NCBI GenBank assembly: GCA_017853515.1
Contig: JAFMJK010000034.1
Coordinates: 1-14,297, forward strand
Source: Chthoniobacterales bacterium
Lineage (GTDB): Bacteria; Verrucomicrobiota; Verrucomicrobiia; Chthoniobacterales; JACTMZ01
Direction of reading: 5' to 3'
Length of the DNA: 14,297 nt
Shown piece by piece: positions 7,691 through 13,684 of the stretch. The stretch's first letter is position 1, and each line of letters begins with the position of its first letter. Made by a program: the position numbers and the translations under genes. The notes below the pieces were generated by a model. It was not told where the DNA came from. It worked only from the letters and a program-made list of their open reading frames with translations, and searched no databases.

Positions 7691-8196
7691 AGACCTTTGC
7701 CTTCGCCATTCTCTCCTCCGCCGCGCTTTTCCTCGGAGGTTGCGCTTACCAGTTGGGCGACGCCCGCCCCAGCATGATGCGCGGCATCACCACGCTTTCG
7801 GTGCCCACCTCGAAGAACAAGACCCTCGAGCCCAATGTCGAGGGATTGCTCGCCGACACCATCGTGAAGGAACTCCAGACCGACGGGACCTACAGGATCA
7901 GCTACACCGATCGCGCGGACGCCATCGTCTACACCACGCTGGAGCAGGTCCAGAGAAGCCCGGCCCGCGCCGTGCGCGGCAACGTGCTGGCCACCAGCGA
8001 ATACATCTTCACCACCACGGTCAGCTACGAAGTGATCGATCGCGCGACAGGCAAGCAACTGATGCAGGGCGCGGTCAACGGCCGCACAAGTTTCTTCGTC
8101 ACGGCCGATCTGCAGACGGACGAAATCCAGGCGCTCCCCCTCGCCTTCTCCGATGCCGCAGTCAAGCTGGCCAGCCGCTTGAGCGAGGGTTTTTGA
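7687..8196 (+). CDS. lptE: LPS-assembly lipoprotein, LptE family
   Basis: The 169-residue precursor has a lipoprotein signal with lipobox LGGC (C19). The mature part follows the LptE plan: a start CAYQLGD, then a strand plus helix reading as TLSVPTSKNKTLEPNVEGLL and ADTIVKELQTDGTYRI. A beta-rich half with repeated strand patterns ends in FSDAAVKLASRLSEGF. LptE plugs the LptD barrel that inserts lipopolysaccharide into the outer leaflet. Sequence conservation in this family is low, so the call rests on lipobox, length and the N-terminal pattern. The ATG overlaps the stop of the BamD-like gene by four bases, and rsmI starts 4 bases after its stop. The tight spacing indicates one operon. Confidence 0.75.
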   Translation: MKTFAFAILSSAALFLGGCAYQLGDARPSMMRGITTLSVPTSKNKTLEPNVEGLLADTIVKELQTDGTYRISYTDRADAIVYTTLEQVQRSPARAVRGNVLATSEYIFTTTVSYEVIDRATGKQLMQGAVNGRTSFFVTADLQTDEIQALPLAFSDAAVKLASRLSEGF

Positions 8197-8200
8197 TCCC

Positions 8201-8869
8201 TTGTTGACTCTCGTCCCCACTCCCGTCGGGAACTTGGAGGATATCACCCTGCGCGCCTTGCGCATCCTGCGCGAAGCCGACTGCATCGCCGCGGAAGACA
8301 CACGCCACGCGGCTATCCTGCTCAAACACCACGCCATCAGCCGCCCGCTGGTCAGCCTGCACGAACACAACGAGGCGCAGCGCGCGGACGAGATCGCCAG
8401 CCGACTCGCCGCGGGGGAAAACATCGCGCTGCTCACCGATGCGGGAACGCCCGGCATCTCGGATCCGGGCTTCCGCGTGGTGCGCGAATGCATCGCGCGC
8501 GGTCTGGAATTCACCGTCCTGCCCGGGCCCTCCTCGATTCTTCCCGCGCTCGTCGGATCCGGGCTGCCGCTGCACGAATTCTATTTCGGAGGATTCCTCC
8601 CGGTGAAGTCCGGACGCCGCAAAAACATTCTCGAGGGGGCCTTGGCGCGGCGCGAAACGAGCATCTTCTTCGAATCCCCCCACCGCATCGCCCGCTCCCT
8701 CGCCGTCCTCGCCGAACTCGCCCCCGGCCGCGAAGTCTGCGTAGCCCGGGAGCTGAGCAAAAAATTCGAGGAATACTGGCGCGGCACCGCCGCCGAACTC
8801 TCCGCCCGCGCCGAAAAGCAGCCGCCGCGCGGAGAGATCTGCCTGCTGATCGCCGGCTCCGAGGACTGA
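8201..8869 (+). CDS. rsmI: 16S rRNA (cytidine-1402-2'-O)-methyltransferase
   Basis: The 222-residue protein is a tetrapyrrole-methylase-fold enzyme that uses SAM to methylate the ribose of C1402 in 16S rRNA, in the ribosomal decoding centre. It shows the family blocks TPVGNLEDITLRAL (7-20), AEDTRHAAILLKHH (31-44), LLTDAGTPGISDPG (about 78-91), LPGPSSILPALVGSGLP and FFESPHRI. It ends at GEICLLIAG, where E. coli RsmI (286 residues) continues into a further C-terminal domain that is absent here. No ATG is available: two consecutive TTG codons (8201, 8204) are the only plausible starts just ahead of the conserved block. A GAGGG sequence about ten bases upstream lies inside the lptE end. It is the last gene of the operon. 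Confidence 0.93.
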   Translation: MLTLVPTPVGNLEDITLRALRILREADCIAAEDTRHAAILLKHHAISRPLVSLHEHNEAQRADEIASRLAAGENIALLTDAGTPGISDPGFRVVRECIARGLEFTVLPGPSSILPALVGSGLPLHEFYFGGFLPVKSGRRKNILEGALARRETSIFFESPHRIARSLAVLAELAPGREVCVARELSKKFEEYWRGTAAELSARAEKQPPRGEICLLIAGSED

Positions 8870-8889
8870 GGGTCGTTTTTCCGAGCCCC

Positions 8890-8919
8890 TTGCCAAATTA
8901 GCTATTTTAGCTAATTTGG
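8890..8919 (+). promoter_or_regulatory. Promoter overlaid by a perfect 27-base palindromic operator (toxin-antitoxin autoregulation)
   Basis: CCAAATTAGCTA (8893-8904), TTT, and TAGCTAATTTGG (8908-8919) form a perfect inverted repeat containing two copies of the palindromic hexamer TAGCTA, 9 bases centre to centre. A promoter TTGCCA (8890-8895), 16 bases, TAATTT (8912-8917) is embedded in it. Occupation by the antitoxin, or the antitoxin-toxin complex, would therefore cover the spacer and -10 box, the classic autorepression layout. The arms are strikingly AT-rich in GC-rich surroundings. The expected transcription start falls on or next to the ATG at 8924. Confidence 0.75.
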
Positions 8920-8923
8920 AGGG

Positions 8924-9295
8924 ATGAGCACCTCCTACCAAAACCCGTCCTACCCCGCCCCGCGCGTGGCCGAAATGCCGACCATCTCGGCCACCGAACT
9001 GAAAAACGCCACCGCCGACGTCTTCGAGCAGGTTGCCTCCCGCCGTGCCGTGGCCATCACCCGCCACGACAAACCGCGCGCCGTCCTGCTTTCCGTCGAG
9101 CAATACGAAGCGCTGACCGGAGAGAAAAATCCCGACTGGCTCGAAAAACTGCACGAGGAATACCGCGGTCTGCTCGACCGCATGCAGGGACCGGACCAAC
9201 GAGCAGCGGCCGAAAAGCTCTTCAAAGCCACGCCCGAAGAACTTGGTGAAGCCGCCCTTTGGGCCGCGCAGCAGAAAGCCAAAAACAAAGCATGA
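8924..9295 (+). CDS. Antitoxin, Phd/YefM family
   Basis: The 123-residue protein carries the Phd/YefM DNA-binding fold at about residues 18-66: MPTISATELKNATADVFEQV, then RRAVAITRHDKPRAVLLS and EQYEALTG. An extended, probably helical C-terminal tail (about 70-123, DWLEKLHEEYRGLLDRM ... LGEAALWAAQQKAK) is where such antitoxins usually wrap the toxin. It should bind the palindrome just upstream and neutralise the protein encoded next, whose ATG overlaps this gene's stop (ATGA). The ATG at 8924 gives a 17-residue extension before the fold. M18 (8975) would be the textbook start but has no Shine-Dalgarno. GGAGGG touches the 8924 ATG with no spacing, which suits leaderless initiation better than a normal ribosome site. 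Phd relatives usually pair with Doc or RelE/YoeB toxins, so the partner here is unusual. Confidence 0.88.
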   Translation: MSTSYQNPSYPAPRVAEMPTISATELKNATADVFEQVASRRAVAITRHDKPRAVLLSVEQYEALTGEKNPDWLEKLHEEYRGLLDRMQGPDQRAAAEKLFKATPEELGEAALWAAQQKAKNKA

Positions 9296-9936
9296 GAAAA
9301 ACTCCGACCATCGCCGTGTTGGCCGGAGTCAATGGGGCGGGCAAAAGCAGTGTGGCCGGCGGATTCCTCGAAAAAGAAGGCGATACCTTCTTCAATCCCG
9401 ACACCGTCGCGCAGCAAATCCGCAAACTGCACCCCGATATCCCGCTCACTCTCGCCAACGCCCACGCGTGGCAGATCGGCAAGTCGCTCCTCGAGCAGGC
9501 CATCAGCAGCGGACGAGACTACCGGTTCGAGACGACACTCGGCGGACGCACCATCGCGCAACTGCTGGAGCGCGCCGCAGGATCAGGGCACCGGGTGCAT
9601 ATTTGGTTTTGCGGGCTGGCCAGCCCCGAACTGCATCTCCGCCGCGTCCGCAGCCGCGTGGCCCACGGCGGTCACGACATACCCGAAGAAAAAATCCGCG
9701 AACGCTGGACCGGCAGCCGCCAAAACCTCATCAGGCTCCTGCCACTCATCGATCACCTGCGCGTCTCTGACAATTCCGCGGAGGCCGATCCCGCCGAAGG
9801 CCAACGTCCGCGCCCCATCCTGCTCCTCGAAATGCAACGCGCAAAAATCACCGCGCCCGCCGATCTCTCCGGCGCTCCCGACTGGGCGAAGCCGATCATC
9901 GCCGCGGCCATTCACCTGCACACCGCCGAACGGTAG
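9292..9936 (+). CDS. Zeta-type toxin (P-loop kinase)
   Basis: The 214-residue protein has the zeta/PezT toxin plan. These are a Walker A motif GVNGAGKSS (12-20, K18), NPDTVAQQIR (35-44) with D36 in the place of the catalytic aspartate, and FETTLGGRT (79-87) for substrate contact. The basic stretch RRVRSRVAHGGHDIPEEKIR (117-136) has arginines expected at the phosphates, and VSDNS (158-162) follows. Characterised zeta toxins phosphorylate UDP-N-acetylglucosamine and so block cell-wall synthesis, but some relatives use other substrates. The ATG at 9292 overlaps the antitoxin stop by four bases, so toxin translation should be coupled to antitoxin. A TTG reading 33 bases upstream lies inside the antitoxin gene and is not needed. 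All recognisable motifs are intact, so the toxin looks functional. Confidence 0.88.
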   Translation: MRKTPTIAVLAGVNGAGKSSVAGGFLEKEGDTFFNPDTVAQQIRKLHPDIPLTLANAHAWQIGKSLLEQAISSGRDYRFETTLGGRTIAQLLERAAGSGHRVHIWFCGLASPELHLRRVRSRVAHGGHDIPEEKIRERWTGSRQNLIRLLPLIDHLRVSDNSAEADPAEGQRPRPILLLEMQRAKITAPADLSGAPDWAKPIIAAAIHLHTAER

Positions 9937-9957
9937 GGCCCGCTGGCTCAGCGGGCC
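9937..9957. repeat. Perfect 9-bp hairpin between convergent genes
   Basis: GGCCCGCTG (9937-9945) and CAGCGGGCC (9949-9957) are exact complements around GCT. The hairpin fills the 27-base gap between the converging toxin and asd genes. It could stop transcription from both sides, but neither strand has a proper U-run after the stem, so it may equally be a REP-type element. Confidence 0.55.
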
Positions 9958-9963
9958 GCTGAA

Positions 9964-10971
9964 CTATTTCTCCGCCAGCAACTCCGCGATCTGCACCGCG
10001 TTGAGGGCCGCGCCCTTGAGCAGTTGATCGCCGCAGATCCAGAAACTCAGCCCGTTATCGAGCGCGCAGTCGAGACGCAGGCGTCCGATTTCACAATCGT
10101 CCTTGCCGGCAACATGCAGCGGCACCGGATATCCGTTCTTCGACGGCTCGTCGACCACGCGCAAACCGGGCGCTTTTTCCAACACGGCGCGGGCCGCGGC
10201 GACCGACACGGGACGCTCGAACTCCGCGCTCACCGCCACGCTGTGCGCGCGATAGACCGGCACACGCACGCAAGTCACCGAAGCGCGAAAGCCCGGAAGC
10301 CCCATGATCTTCCGGCCCTCGTTCTCCATCTTCATTTCTTCCTTCGTGTAGCCGGTGTCCAGGAACGCATCGACTTGCGGGATGACGTTGAAAGCGATTT
10401 GCCACGGATAGACCGCGCGCGGCGGTTCCTCGCCACGGGCCAGCGCCTCCACCTGGGCTTTCAATTCCTCGATCGCCTTCGCGCCCGAACCCGAGACCGC
10501 TTGGTAGCTCGAAGCCCAGAGCCGCTTCACGCCGAACGTCTGGTGCAGCGGCCAAAGTCCCATCAACGTGATCGCCGTGGTGCAATTGGGGTTGGCCAGG
10601 ATGCCTTTGTGCCCACGCGCCGCATCCGGATTGACCTCGGGCACGACGAGAGGAACATCGGGGTCCAGGCGGAAAGCCGAGGAATTGTCGACCACCACCG
10701 CGCCCGCTTTGACCGCAGCGGGCGCGAATTCTTTGGAAATGGACCCGCCCGCACTGAACAGCGCGAAGTCGACGCCGCCGAAAGCGTCAGAGGTCAATTC
10801 GCGCACTTCGACCGGCGCGCCTTGGAAGTCGAGTTTCTTGCCGGCCGACTTGGCCGAGGCCAGCAGGGTGAGTTTGCCCACCGGAAAATGGCGCCGTTCC
10901 AGCACGCGCATCATTTCGATGCCCACCGCGCCGGTTGCACCCGCGATTGCTACATGATAGTTCCTGCCCAT
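9964..10971 (-). CDS. asd: Aspartate-semialdehyde dehydrogenase
   Basis: The 335-residue enzyme reduces aspartyl phosphate to aspartate semialdehyde with NADPH, feeding lysine/diaminopimelate (and so peptidoglycan), threonine and methionine. Visible are the NADP loop GATGAVG (11-17), SAGGSISKEFA (73-83), VDNSSAFR (94-101), the catalytic cysteine C130 in ANPNCTT, YQAVSGSGAKAIEEL (156-170), NEGRKIMG, the catalytic histidine H243 in RAHSVAV, and GDQLLKGAALNAVQ near the end. Length matches the Gram-positive-like/common bacterial form (about 330-340) rather than the longer E. coli type (367). The ATG at 10971 yields MGRNYHVAIAGATG. The gene diverges from an L,D-transpeptidase gene with only 34 bases between the starts. 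Confidence 0.97.
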   Translation of the reverse strand: MGRNYHVAIAGATGAVGIEMMRVLERRHFPVGKLTLLASAKSAGKKLDFQGAPVEVRELTSDAFGGVDFALFSAGGSISKEFAPAAVKAGAVVVDNSSAFRLDPDVPLVVPEVNPDAARGHKGILANPNCTTAITLMGLWPLHQTFGVKRLWASSYQAVSGSGAKAIEELKAQVEALARGEEPPRAVYPWQIAFNVIPQVDAFLDTGYTKEEMKMENEGRKIMGLPGFRASVTCVRVPVYRAHSVAVSAEFERPVSVAAARAVLEKAPGLRVVDEPSKNGYPVPLHVAGKDDCEIGRLRLDCALDNGLSFWICGDQLLKGAALNAVQIAELLAEK

Positions 10972-10984
10972 CGGAAAACCGCCG

Positions 10985-11016
10985 AAAATACCAGCCGAGC
11001 GCGCCGTGGCGAACAA
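10985..11016 (-). promoter_or_regulatory. Possible extended -10 promoter for asd
   Basis: On the minus strand TGGTATTTT gives an extended -10 box (TATTTT at plus positions 10985-10990), about 14 bases before the asd ATG. A TTGTTC lies upstream (plus 11011-11016), with a long 20-base spacer. If real, the promoter overlaps the first codons of the divergent L,D-transpeptidase gene and gives a very short leader. The spacer is off-optimum, so this is tentative. Confidence 0.35.
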
Positions 11017-11497
11017 GAAAGCTCGCCCGCCGGGATCCGCATGCTCCGTCGTGGTGGACGTCGCCGCGCAGACCCTGAAGGTTCTGGACGGACGCAAGGT
11101 CGCCGCGGAATTCCCTGTCTCGACCTCGAAGTTCGGGCTCGGCTGCAAAGAAGGAAGCTTCAAGACACCGACCGGCCGTTTCCGCATCGCGCGCAAAATC
11201 GGCGGTTCGGCGCCGCTCTGGACCATTTTCCGCGCCCGGAAGAACACGCGGCGCAAAGCCGGACCGGGCGGCAAAGAAGACTTGGTCCTGACACGCATAC
11301 TCACGCTCGACGGACTCGAACCCGAAAACGCCAACAGCCTCGCGCGCTACATCTACATCCACGGAACCAACCAGGAGGAATTGATCGGCACGCCCGCCAG
11401 CCATGGTTGCGTCCGCTTGCGCAACAAAGACATGGCATCCCTTTACCGCTTGGTGGCGAAGGGATCTCTCGTCCGCATCGTCCCGCCCGGCAACTAG
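11006..11497 (+). CDS. L,D-transpeptidase (YkuD/ErfK fold) without visible signal peptide
   Basis: The 163-residue protein has the YkuD catalytic domain over nearly its whole length. It opens with VVVDVAAQTLKVLDGRKVAAEFPVS-type strands (15-39), followed by STSKFGLG and TPTGRFRI. The active-site block has H119 in YIYIHGT and the catalytic cysteine C135 in PASHGCVRLRN, fitting the family HGT...SHGCVR motif. Such enzymes make 3-3 crosslinks in peptidoglycan or attach lipoproteins to it, which requires export. Here neither a signal peptide nor a membrane segment is seen after the GTG start at 11006. That is the only usable start: the frame is closed by a stop at 10958-10960, with no other ATG, GTG or TTG between. 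The gene sits between asd (diaminopimelate precursor) and a tiny lipoprotein gene. Confidence 0.85.
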   Translation: MANKKARPPGSACSVVVDVAAQTLKVLDGRKVAAEFPVSTSKFGLGCKEGSFKTPTGRFRIARKIGGSAPLWTIFRARKNTRRKAGPGGKEDLVLTRILTLDGLEPENANSLARYIYIHGTNQEELIGTPASHGCVRLRNKDMASLYRLVAKGSLVRIVPPGN

Positions 11498-11590
11498 GGA
11501 AACAACCCACCGGAGCGCGCCCCGCGGAAAACAGAATTTCGTTGTCTCGGGGCGAACCTCCGGCCAAGGTTATTTTTCGTCAGAAATCGG

Positions 11591-11600
11591 AAGGAGGTGA
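11591..11600 (+). promoter_or_regulatory. Full-length Shine-Dalgarno of the small lipoprotein gene
   Basis: AAGGAGGTGA is a full ten-base complement of the usual 16S rRNA 3' end, with seven bases before the ATG at 11608. It stands out because most genes in this window have weak or no ribosome sites, and it predicts very strong translation of the short gene that follows. It also decides the start codon. Confidence 0.85.
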
Positions 11601-11607
11601 ATCAGGA

Positions 11608-11721
11608 ATGAACATCGTCAAAATTCTCGCCATCGTGGCCGTTGCCGCCGCTTCGCTCGGCCTCAGCGCTTGCGCCAGCAAGCCGCAGCCGGCTCCGGCT
11701 CCCGTCAGCTACAGCAAGTAA
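11608..11721 (+). CDS. Very small outer-membrane lipoprotein (37 residues) with C-terminal Tyr-Ser-Lys
   Basis: The precursor starts MNIVKILAIVAVAAASLG and has a lipobox LSAC with the cysteine at residue 22. Cleavage would leave a mature lipopeptide of only 16 residues: C22, ASK, a proline/alanine stretch PQPAPAP, then VSYSK. There is no aspartate at +2, so Lol sorting to the outer membrane is expected. I do not recognise a named family. The gene is clearly real: it has an ideal Shine-Dalgarno, a perfect lipoprotein signal and its own strong terminator, indicating an abundant monocistronic product. The C-terminal lysine after an aromatic residue recalls Braun's lipoprotein (ends YRK), which an L,D-transpeptidase links to peptidoglycan. 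An L,D-transpeptidase gene lies 110 bases upstream on the same strand. Entericidin-like or filler lipoproteins are alternatives. Confidence 0.85.
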   Translation: MNIVKILAIVAVAAASLGLSACASKPQPAPAPVSYSK

Positions 11722-11750
11722 GCAGACACAAGGGGGATAATCCTTTGCGA

Positions 11751-11787
11751 CCAAGCCGCGGATGCATTTCCGCGGCTTGGTTTTTTT
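11751..11787 (+). terminator. Strong rho-independent terminator after the small lipoprotein gene
   Basis: An 11-bp perfect stem, CCAAGCCGCGG (11751-11761) with CCGCGGCTTGG (11770-11780), has an 8-base loop and is followed by seven Ts (11781-11787). It lies 29 bases after the lipoprotein stop. The T-run overlaps the stop codon of the convergent P-loop gene. On the minus strand the same stem has no U-run behind it. Confidence 0.93.
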
Positions 11788-12292
11788 ACCCCGTGGCAAG
11801 TTCCAAAACCCGCGCCCCGGCCGCCCAACCCTCCGGCGAATCCACTGCCCCCGCGCGGTATTTCTTCCCGCGCAGCGACTGACGTTGCGCGCGCTCGGGT
11901 TCGGAGCAATGCACCCGCAACAACACATCGCAGGACTCGAGCCGTTCCCACGGACGGATGGCCACGTAAACCACCACCGACTTGCCCGCTGTCCAACGCG
12001 CAAAGGCCGCCAGATTGTCGCGGGCGCCGGATTTGTCCCGGACTCTCTTGGTGAAAATCCCGAGGAGGGGAACAGACATGACTCCGTCGTCGATCAATGC
12101 CACTTCACCCCGCGCGTAGCCAGGGAGACCTCTCTTGCGGATCTCGCGGCCGAGCGTTGTCTTGCCCGCACCCGCCGGACCGGCCAGGCAGACAACCAGC
12201 GGTCCGGATGTCTTGGCCACGGCGCGGCACACCTCCGCCAGACCGTCGCGCCATCGCGCGGGATCCAGTTTGACAGGGGACTCGGCAGCCAT
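11786..12292 (-). CDS. Small P-loop NTPase, kinase-like, function unknown
   Basis: The 168-residue protein has a Walker A motif AGPAGAGKTTLG (37-48), preceded by a beta strand (LVVCLAG). IDDGVMS (67-73) may hold the acidic substrate/metal residues. A basic helix FTKRVRDKSGARDN (80-93) is followed by a strand KSVVVYVAI that resembles the core of uridine-kinase or adenylylsulfate-kinase-like enzymes. No lid or base-specific motif is clear enough to name a substrate. The C-terminal half (about 120-168) is arginine-rich and unassigned. The ATG at 12292 lies 33 bases after the stop of the DNA glycosylase gene, so it is probably the last gene of the nif3-mpg operon. Its TAA stop falls inside the T-run of the convergent terminator. 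Confidence 0.75.
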   Translation of the reverse strand: MAAESPVKLDPARWRDGLAEVCRAVAKTSGPLVVCLAGPAGAGKTTLGREIRKRGLPGYARGEVALIDDGVMSVPLLGIFTKRVRDKSGARDNLAAFARWTAGKSVVVYVAIRPWERLESCDVLLRVHCSEPERAQRQSLRGKKYRAGAVDSPEGWAAGARVLELATG

Positions 12293-12325
12293 GGACAGGC
12301 ATTGTCGTTCTGCGTCACGGCCACA

Positions 12326-12892
12326 TCAAGCAGCGACGCGCGGACGGAAGCTGACGAACGGATTGCCGGCCAGCGAAAACCTCCACGGCAGCTCCTGCGC
12401 ACGGGAAATGCCGATGCGTCCATCGGCCATCACGTCGACTTCTTGCCCGTGCAGGAAACACCGCTTGGCCGACGCGCAAAAGTCCGCGCCGTGATGCGCG
12501 CCGGTCACCCCGAGCGCAGCGGCCAACCGTCCCGGCCCTCCGGTCAGTTCCCGTCCCTTTTTCTCGCCGCGCCGTTTTTGCATGGCGCGCAATCCATGAC
12601 GCGGTTCGATCGCGCGGATGAGAACAAAGCCCTCCTCCTCCCCTTTGGTCAGCACATTGAGCATCCAATGCATGCCGTAGTTCAGATAAACGTAGGCGGT
12701 TCCCGCGCGATGCCGCGCGACAAACTCGCGGGCGGACGGACGTGTGAACGTGTGGCAGGCCGGATCGCCCACGGCGGCGTAGGCTTCGCATTCCACGACG
12801 ATCCCGCTGCACGCGCCCCAGACCAACTCGCATCCCACCAGAGCCCGCGCGCACTCAACCGGCGACTGCGTGAAAAACTCCCGCGGGATCAC
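12326..12892 (-). CDS. 3-methyladenine DNA glycosylase (AAG/MPG family)
   Basis: The 188-residue protein removes alkylated and deaminated purines (3-methyladenine, hypoxanthine, ethenoadenine) as the first step of base-excision repair. It matches the AAG fold: REFFTQSPVECARALVG (4-20), GIVVECEAYAAVGDPACHTF (30-49) with E34 in the position of the catalytic glutamate of human AAG, and TAYVYLNYGMHWMLNV (65-80). Y72 there corresponds to the intercalating tyrosine. VLIRAIEPRHGL and LTGGPGRLAAALGV (116-129) follow. Length is typical of bacterial members. The start is a GTG at 12892 whose GTGA overlaps the stop of the nif3-like gene, so translation is coupled. A longer reading of the frame would run through that gene. 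Confidence 0.93.
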   Translation of the reverse strand: MIPREFFTQSPVECARALVGCELVWGACSGIVVECEAYAAVGDPACHTFTRPSAREFVARHRAGTAYVYLNYGMHWMLNVLTKGEEEGFVLIRAIEPRHGLRAMQKRRGEKKGRELTGGPGRLAAALGVTGAHHGADFCASAKRCFLHGQEVDVMADGRIGISRAQELPWRFSLAGNPFVSFRPRVAA

Positions 12893-13632
12893 AGCGGAAC
12901 CGGATGGTCGATGAACTGCCACGGCACGCGAAACTTTTTGGCCAGATGCGCGGCCAGCGCCTGCACACCGAGCGTCTCCGTGGCGTAGTGACCTCCGTAG
13001 ATCACGTTGATCCCGAGTTCCTCCGCGCGCACCCAACTCCATTGCGGACCTTCGCCGGTGACAAACGTGTCCACTCCCGCCGCAGCCGCTTTCTCCACCA
13101 TGTCCCCAGCCCCGCCGGTGATCACGCCGACCTTGCGCGGACGCGACGGACCCGCCGCGCAAACCTGCGGTTCACGTCCCGTGGCTTTCCTCACACACCG
13201 CGCCAGATCGGTGCGCGACCCGGCGAATATCCCCGCACGTCCGAACCCGAGAAAATTTTTCAGTCCGCGCAACCCGAGCGCTTTGGCCAGCAGCACATTG
13301 TTTCCCACCGCGGCATGCCCATCGAGCGGCAGATGCGCCGAATAAAGTGCCATGTCCGCTTTGCGCATCAGTTCGAGCTTCTCGCGGAAGATTCCCGTCA
13401 CCGTTTGCACGCCGGACCAAAACAGCCCGTGATGCACGACCAGCAACGACCCCGATCCAGCCGCCGCCGCTTTTTTGATCACCGGAAAGCCTGCGTCGAC
13501 CGAAGCCAGAATCCGCTTCACGCTTCCGCCGTTTTCCACCTGCAGGCCGTTGTGAGCCCCCGGATAGTCTTCCACCTCGGACACCCGCAGATAGGTGTTC
13601 GCATAGGAAACGACGGCGTCGATTTTTGCCAT
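12889..13632 (-). CDS. Nif3-like dinuclear metal-centre protein (NIF3/YbgI family)
   Basis: The 247-residue protein belongs to the NIF3/YbgI family, which forms toroidal hexamers with a two-metal site. The biochemical role is unsettled; members are often labelled GTP cyclohydrolase I type 2. Metal-ligand motifs are visible: VVHHGLFW (65-72), YSAHLPLDGH (97-106, H100 and D104) and YGGHYATET (212-220, H215 and E219). The start region HNGLQVENGG (27-36) and the mid-block KVGVITGGAGD are also conserved. Length is that of the short YbgI form, without the extra inserted domain of longer homologues. The ATG at 13632 has a GGAAAG about eight bases upstream. It heads a three-gene minus-strand operon with the DNA glycosylase and the P-loop protein. 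Confidence 0.93.
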   Translation of the reverse strand: MAKIDAVVSYANTYLRVSEVEDYPGAHNGLQVENGGSVKRILASVDAGFPVIKKAAAAGSGSLLVVHHGLFWSGVQTVTGIFREKLELMRKADMALYSAHLPLDGHAAVGNNVLLAKALGLRGLKNFLGFGRAGIFAGSRTDLARCVRKATGREPQVCAAGPSRPRKVGVITGGAGDMVEKAAAAGVDTFVTGEGPQWSWVRAEELGINVIYGGHYATETLGVQALAAHLAKKFRVPWQFIDHPVPL

Positions 13633-13684
13633 GAACTCATCTTTCCGCCGCGCCCCCGCCCATCACAATCCAAATCCATGACAT

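Noticed and set aside
8162..9199. Minus-strand frame of 345 codons opposite rsmI and the antitoxin
   Set aside because: It lies antisense to motif-bearing genes, crosses the operator, and has no recognisable protein features.
11518..11554. Hairpin CGCCCCG / CGGGGCG with a 23-base loop after the L,D-transpeptidase stop
   Set aside because: The stem is only 7 bp with a large loop and no following T-run, so it does not support a terminator call. The two genes around it may or may not be co-transcribed.
10024..11721. Plus-strand frame of 565 codons that ends with the small lipoprotein
   Set aside because: Only the last 38 codons (from 11608) are real, shown by the Shine-Dalgarno and lipobox. 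The rest is antisense to asd or out of frame with the L,D-transpeptidase.
11762..12988. Plus-strand frame of 408 codons downstream of the lipoprotein terminator
   Set aside because: It is antisense to the P-loop protein, the DNA glycosylase and the end of the nif3-like gene, all of which have family motifs on the minus strand.
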